From positions 1 to 5,288 of the forward strand of contig JALSTE010000036.1 of NCBI GenBank assembly GCA_026983855.1: a stretch of 5,288 nt of DNA. Reading direction: 5' to 3'. The number at the start of each line of letters is the position of its first letter. Position 1 is the first letter of the stretch. Below the pieces are notes generated by a model. It searched no databases, was not told where the DNA came from, and saw nothing but the letters and a program-made list of their open reading frames with translations. Origin of the DNA: Acidimicrobiia bacterium (GTDB lineage: Bacteria; Actinomycetota; Acidimicrobiia; Acidimicrobiales; Poriferisodalaceae). This document shows, one piece after another, positions 4,329 to 5,288 of the stretch. The position numbers and the translations under genes are program-made.

Positions 4329-5288
4329 CCACCACCGACGTCACTCGGGAAGCCATGTCCAGCTTCATCCGCGACACGGGGGGGAGCGTCGCCGCCCAGC
4401 TGGAGGCCTGCACCCGCTGCGGTATCTGCGCCGACGCCTGCCACTTCTACCAGGCCACCGGCAACCCCGACTTCGTACCCATCTGGAAGGTGGAACTGCT
4501 GCAGAAGGCCTACCGCCAGCAGTTCACCCTGTTCGGCCGGCTGCGGACCGCCATCGGTGTCGAGAAGAGGATCGACGACGAAGCCATCGAGCAGTGGAGC
4601 CGCCTGGTCTACGAGGCCTGCACCGTGTGCAACAAGTGCTCCCTGGTGTGCCCCATGGGCATAGACATCGGCCCCCTGATCTTCGACATCCGCAAGGGCA
4701 TGTCGGCGGCGGGGATGGTGCCCGAGGACCTCAGGGACCTCACCCGCAAGCAGCTGGAGGAGGGCAGCCCCCTGGGCGTCACCGACGAGGTGTTCGCCGA
4801 CCGTCTCGACTGGATATCGGACGAGTGGGACATCGACCTCCCCCTCGACAAGGCCGACGCCGACACCCTGGTGGTGTTCAGCTCCATCGAGATCATGAAG
4901 TTCCCCGACAACCTGGCCGCCGTGGCCCGGATACTCAACGCCGCCGGGGAGAACTGGACCCTCAGCTCCACCGGCCGGGAGGTCGTGGACTTCGCCTTCT
5001 TCGAGGGCAGCCCCGAACACATGAAGATCCTCCTGAACCGGGTGCTGGGCGCCGCCCGCGATCTCGACGTCAAGAGGATCATCGTCACCGAGTGCGGCCA
5101 CGCCTATGAGGCCCTCCGCTGGGTGGGCCCCGACCTGGTCGACTACCCCGAGGATCTCGAGGTGGTCCACATCACCGGTCTGATGTCGCAGTACGTGAAG
5201 TCGGGGCGGATCAAGCTCCGGCCGGGCGGACTCGACGGCGAGGGACCCATCACGTACCACGACTCGTGCAAGATCCAGCGCCTCGGCG
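4325..5288 (+). CDS. isp2: Isp2: HdrD/DsrK-like iron-sulfur protein (3' partial)
   Basis: The frame starts at ATG 4325, overlapping the isp1 stop, and is open to the window end (321 full codons). The N-terminal ferredoxin-like domain carries two CxxCxxCxxxC sets, Cys29/32/35/39 (CTRCGICADAC) and Cys99/102/105/109 (CTVCNKCSLVC, then PMG), for two [4Fe-4S] clusters. It is followed by an HdrD/GlpC-type CCG domain. The first CCG repeat is unusual: the usual cysteine positions read FSSIE (Ser186-Ser187) and SSTG (Ser214-Ser215), and only Cys257 in TECGHAYEALRW remains. The second repeat opens canonically with YHDSC (Cys315). The protein has no membrane span or signal and should sit on the cytoplasmic face, accepting electrons from Isp1 and reducing, or being reduced by, a disulfide-type substrate. 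DsrK and HmcF are related alternatives. The missing C-terminus should hold the second CCG motif. Confidence 0.9.
   Translation, partial: MTTTDVTREAMSSFIRDTGGSVAAQLEACTRCGICADACHFYQATGNPDFVPIWKVELLQKAYRQQFTLFGRLRTAIGVEKRIDDEAIEQWSRLVYEACTVCNKCSLVCPMGIDIGPLIFDIRKGMSAAGMVPEDLRDLTRKQLEEGSPLGVTDEVFADRLDWISDEWDIDLPLDKADADTLVVFSSIEIMKFPDNLAAVARILNAAGENWTLSSTGREVVDFAFFEGSPEHMKILLNRVLGAARDLDVKRIIVTECGHAYEALRWVGPDLVDYPEDLEVVHITGLMSQYVKSGRIKLRPGGLDGEGPITYHDSCKIQRLG

Noticed and set aside
4289..5260. Long minus-strand open frame (323 codons) opposite isp2
   Set aside because: The plus-strand frame has two complete CxxCxxCxxxC motifs and HdrD-type domains; the antisense product is compositionally biased and resembles no family.
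1..5288. CRISPR arrays, tRNA or rRNA genes, insertion sequences
   Set aside because: No spaced repeats, cloverleaf-type sequence, rRNA-like stretch, transposase or terminal inverted repeats were seen.

Overview
The window is a GC-rich (high G/C at third codon positions), gene-dense, single-strand segment from a bacterium. Codon style, AGGAGG-type ribosome sites and a TANNNT-type -10 box suggest an actinobacterium or another high-GC lineage, but nothing here fixes the taxon. All supported genes are on the + strand.

Layout: (1) the 3' part of hypB, the nickel-inserting GTPase for [NiFe] hydrogenase maturation, with an acidic/His-rich metal-binding N-terminus cut by the window edge; (2) a 171-base, AT-richer intergenic region (741-911) with a candidate -10 box, a possible leaderless 25-codon leader ORF and complementary segments that could fold over the next ribosome site; (3) four small sulfur-trafficking genes: a TusA-like sulfur carrier, a DsrE2-type protein, a second DsrE-like protein and a GcvH-like lipoyl-binding protein (LbpA-like); (4) a Tat-exported, membrane-anchored [NiFe] hydrogenase small subunit, followed with ATGA overlaps by a NarI/DsrM-type diheme cytochrome b subunit (Isp1) and an HdrD/DsrK-like iron-sulfur protein (Isp2) that runs off the window end.

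The order small subunit - isp1 - isp2 is that of Isp-type (group 1e) hydrogenases such as HynS-Isp1-Isp2-HynL, so the large subunit is expected just downstream. In that architecture H2 is oxidised outside the membrane, electrons cross through the b hemes of Isp1, and the cytoplasmic heterodisulfide-reductase-like Isp2 exchanges them with a disulfide or persulfide substrate. Here the apparent operon also encodes a ready set of cytoplasmic sulfur and lipoyl carriers (TusA, two DsrE-type proteins, LbpA). The most interesting reading is an H2-linked sulfane-sulfur/lipoyl-disulfide redox module: an Isp hydrogenase wired to the kind of carriers normally found with the sHdr or Dsr sulfur pathways. 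The gene assignments are strong; the joint function is inference.
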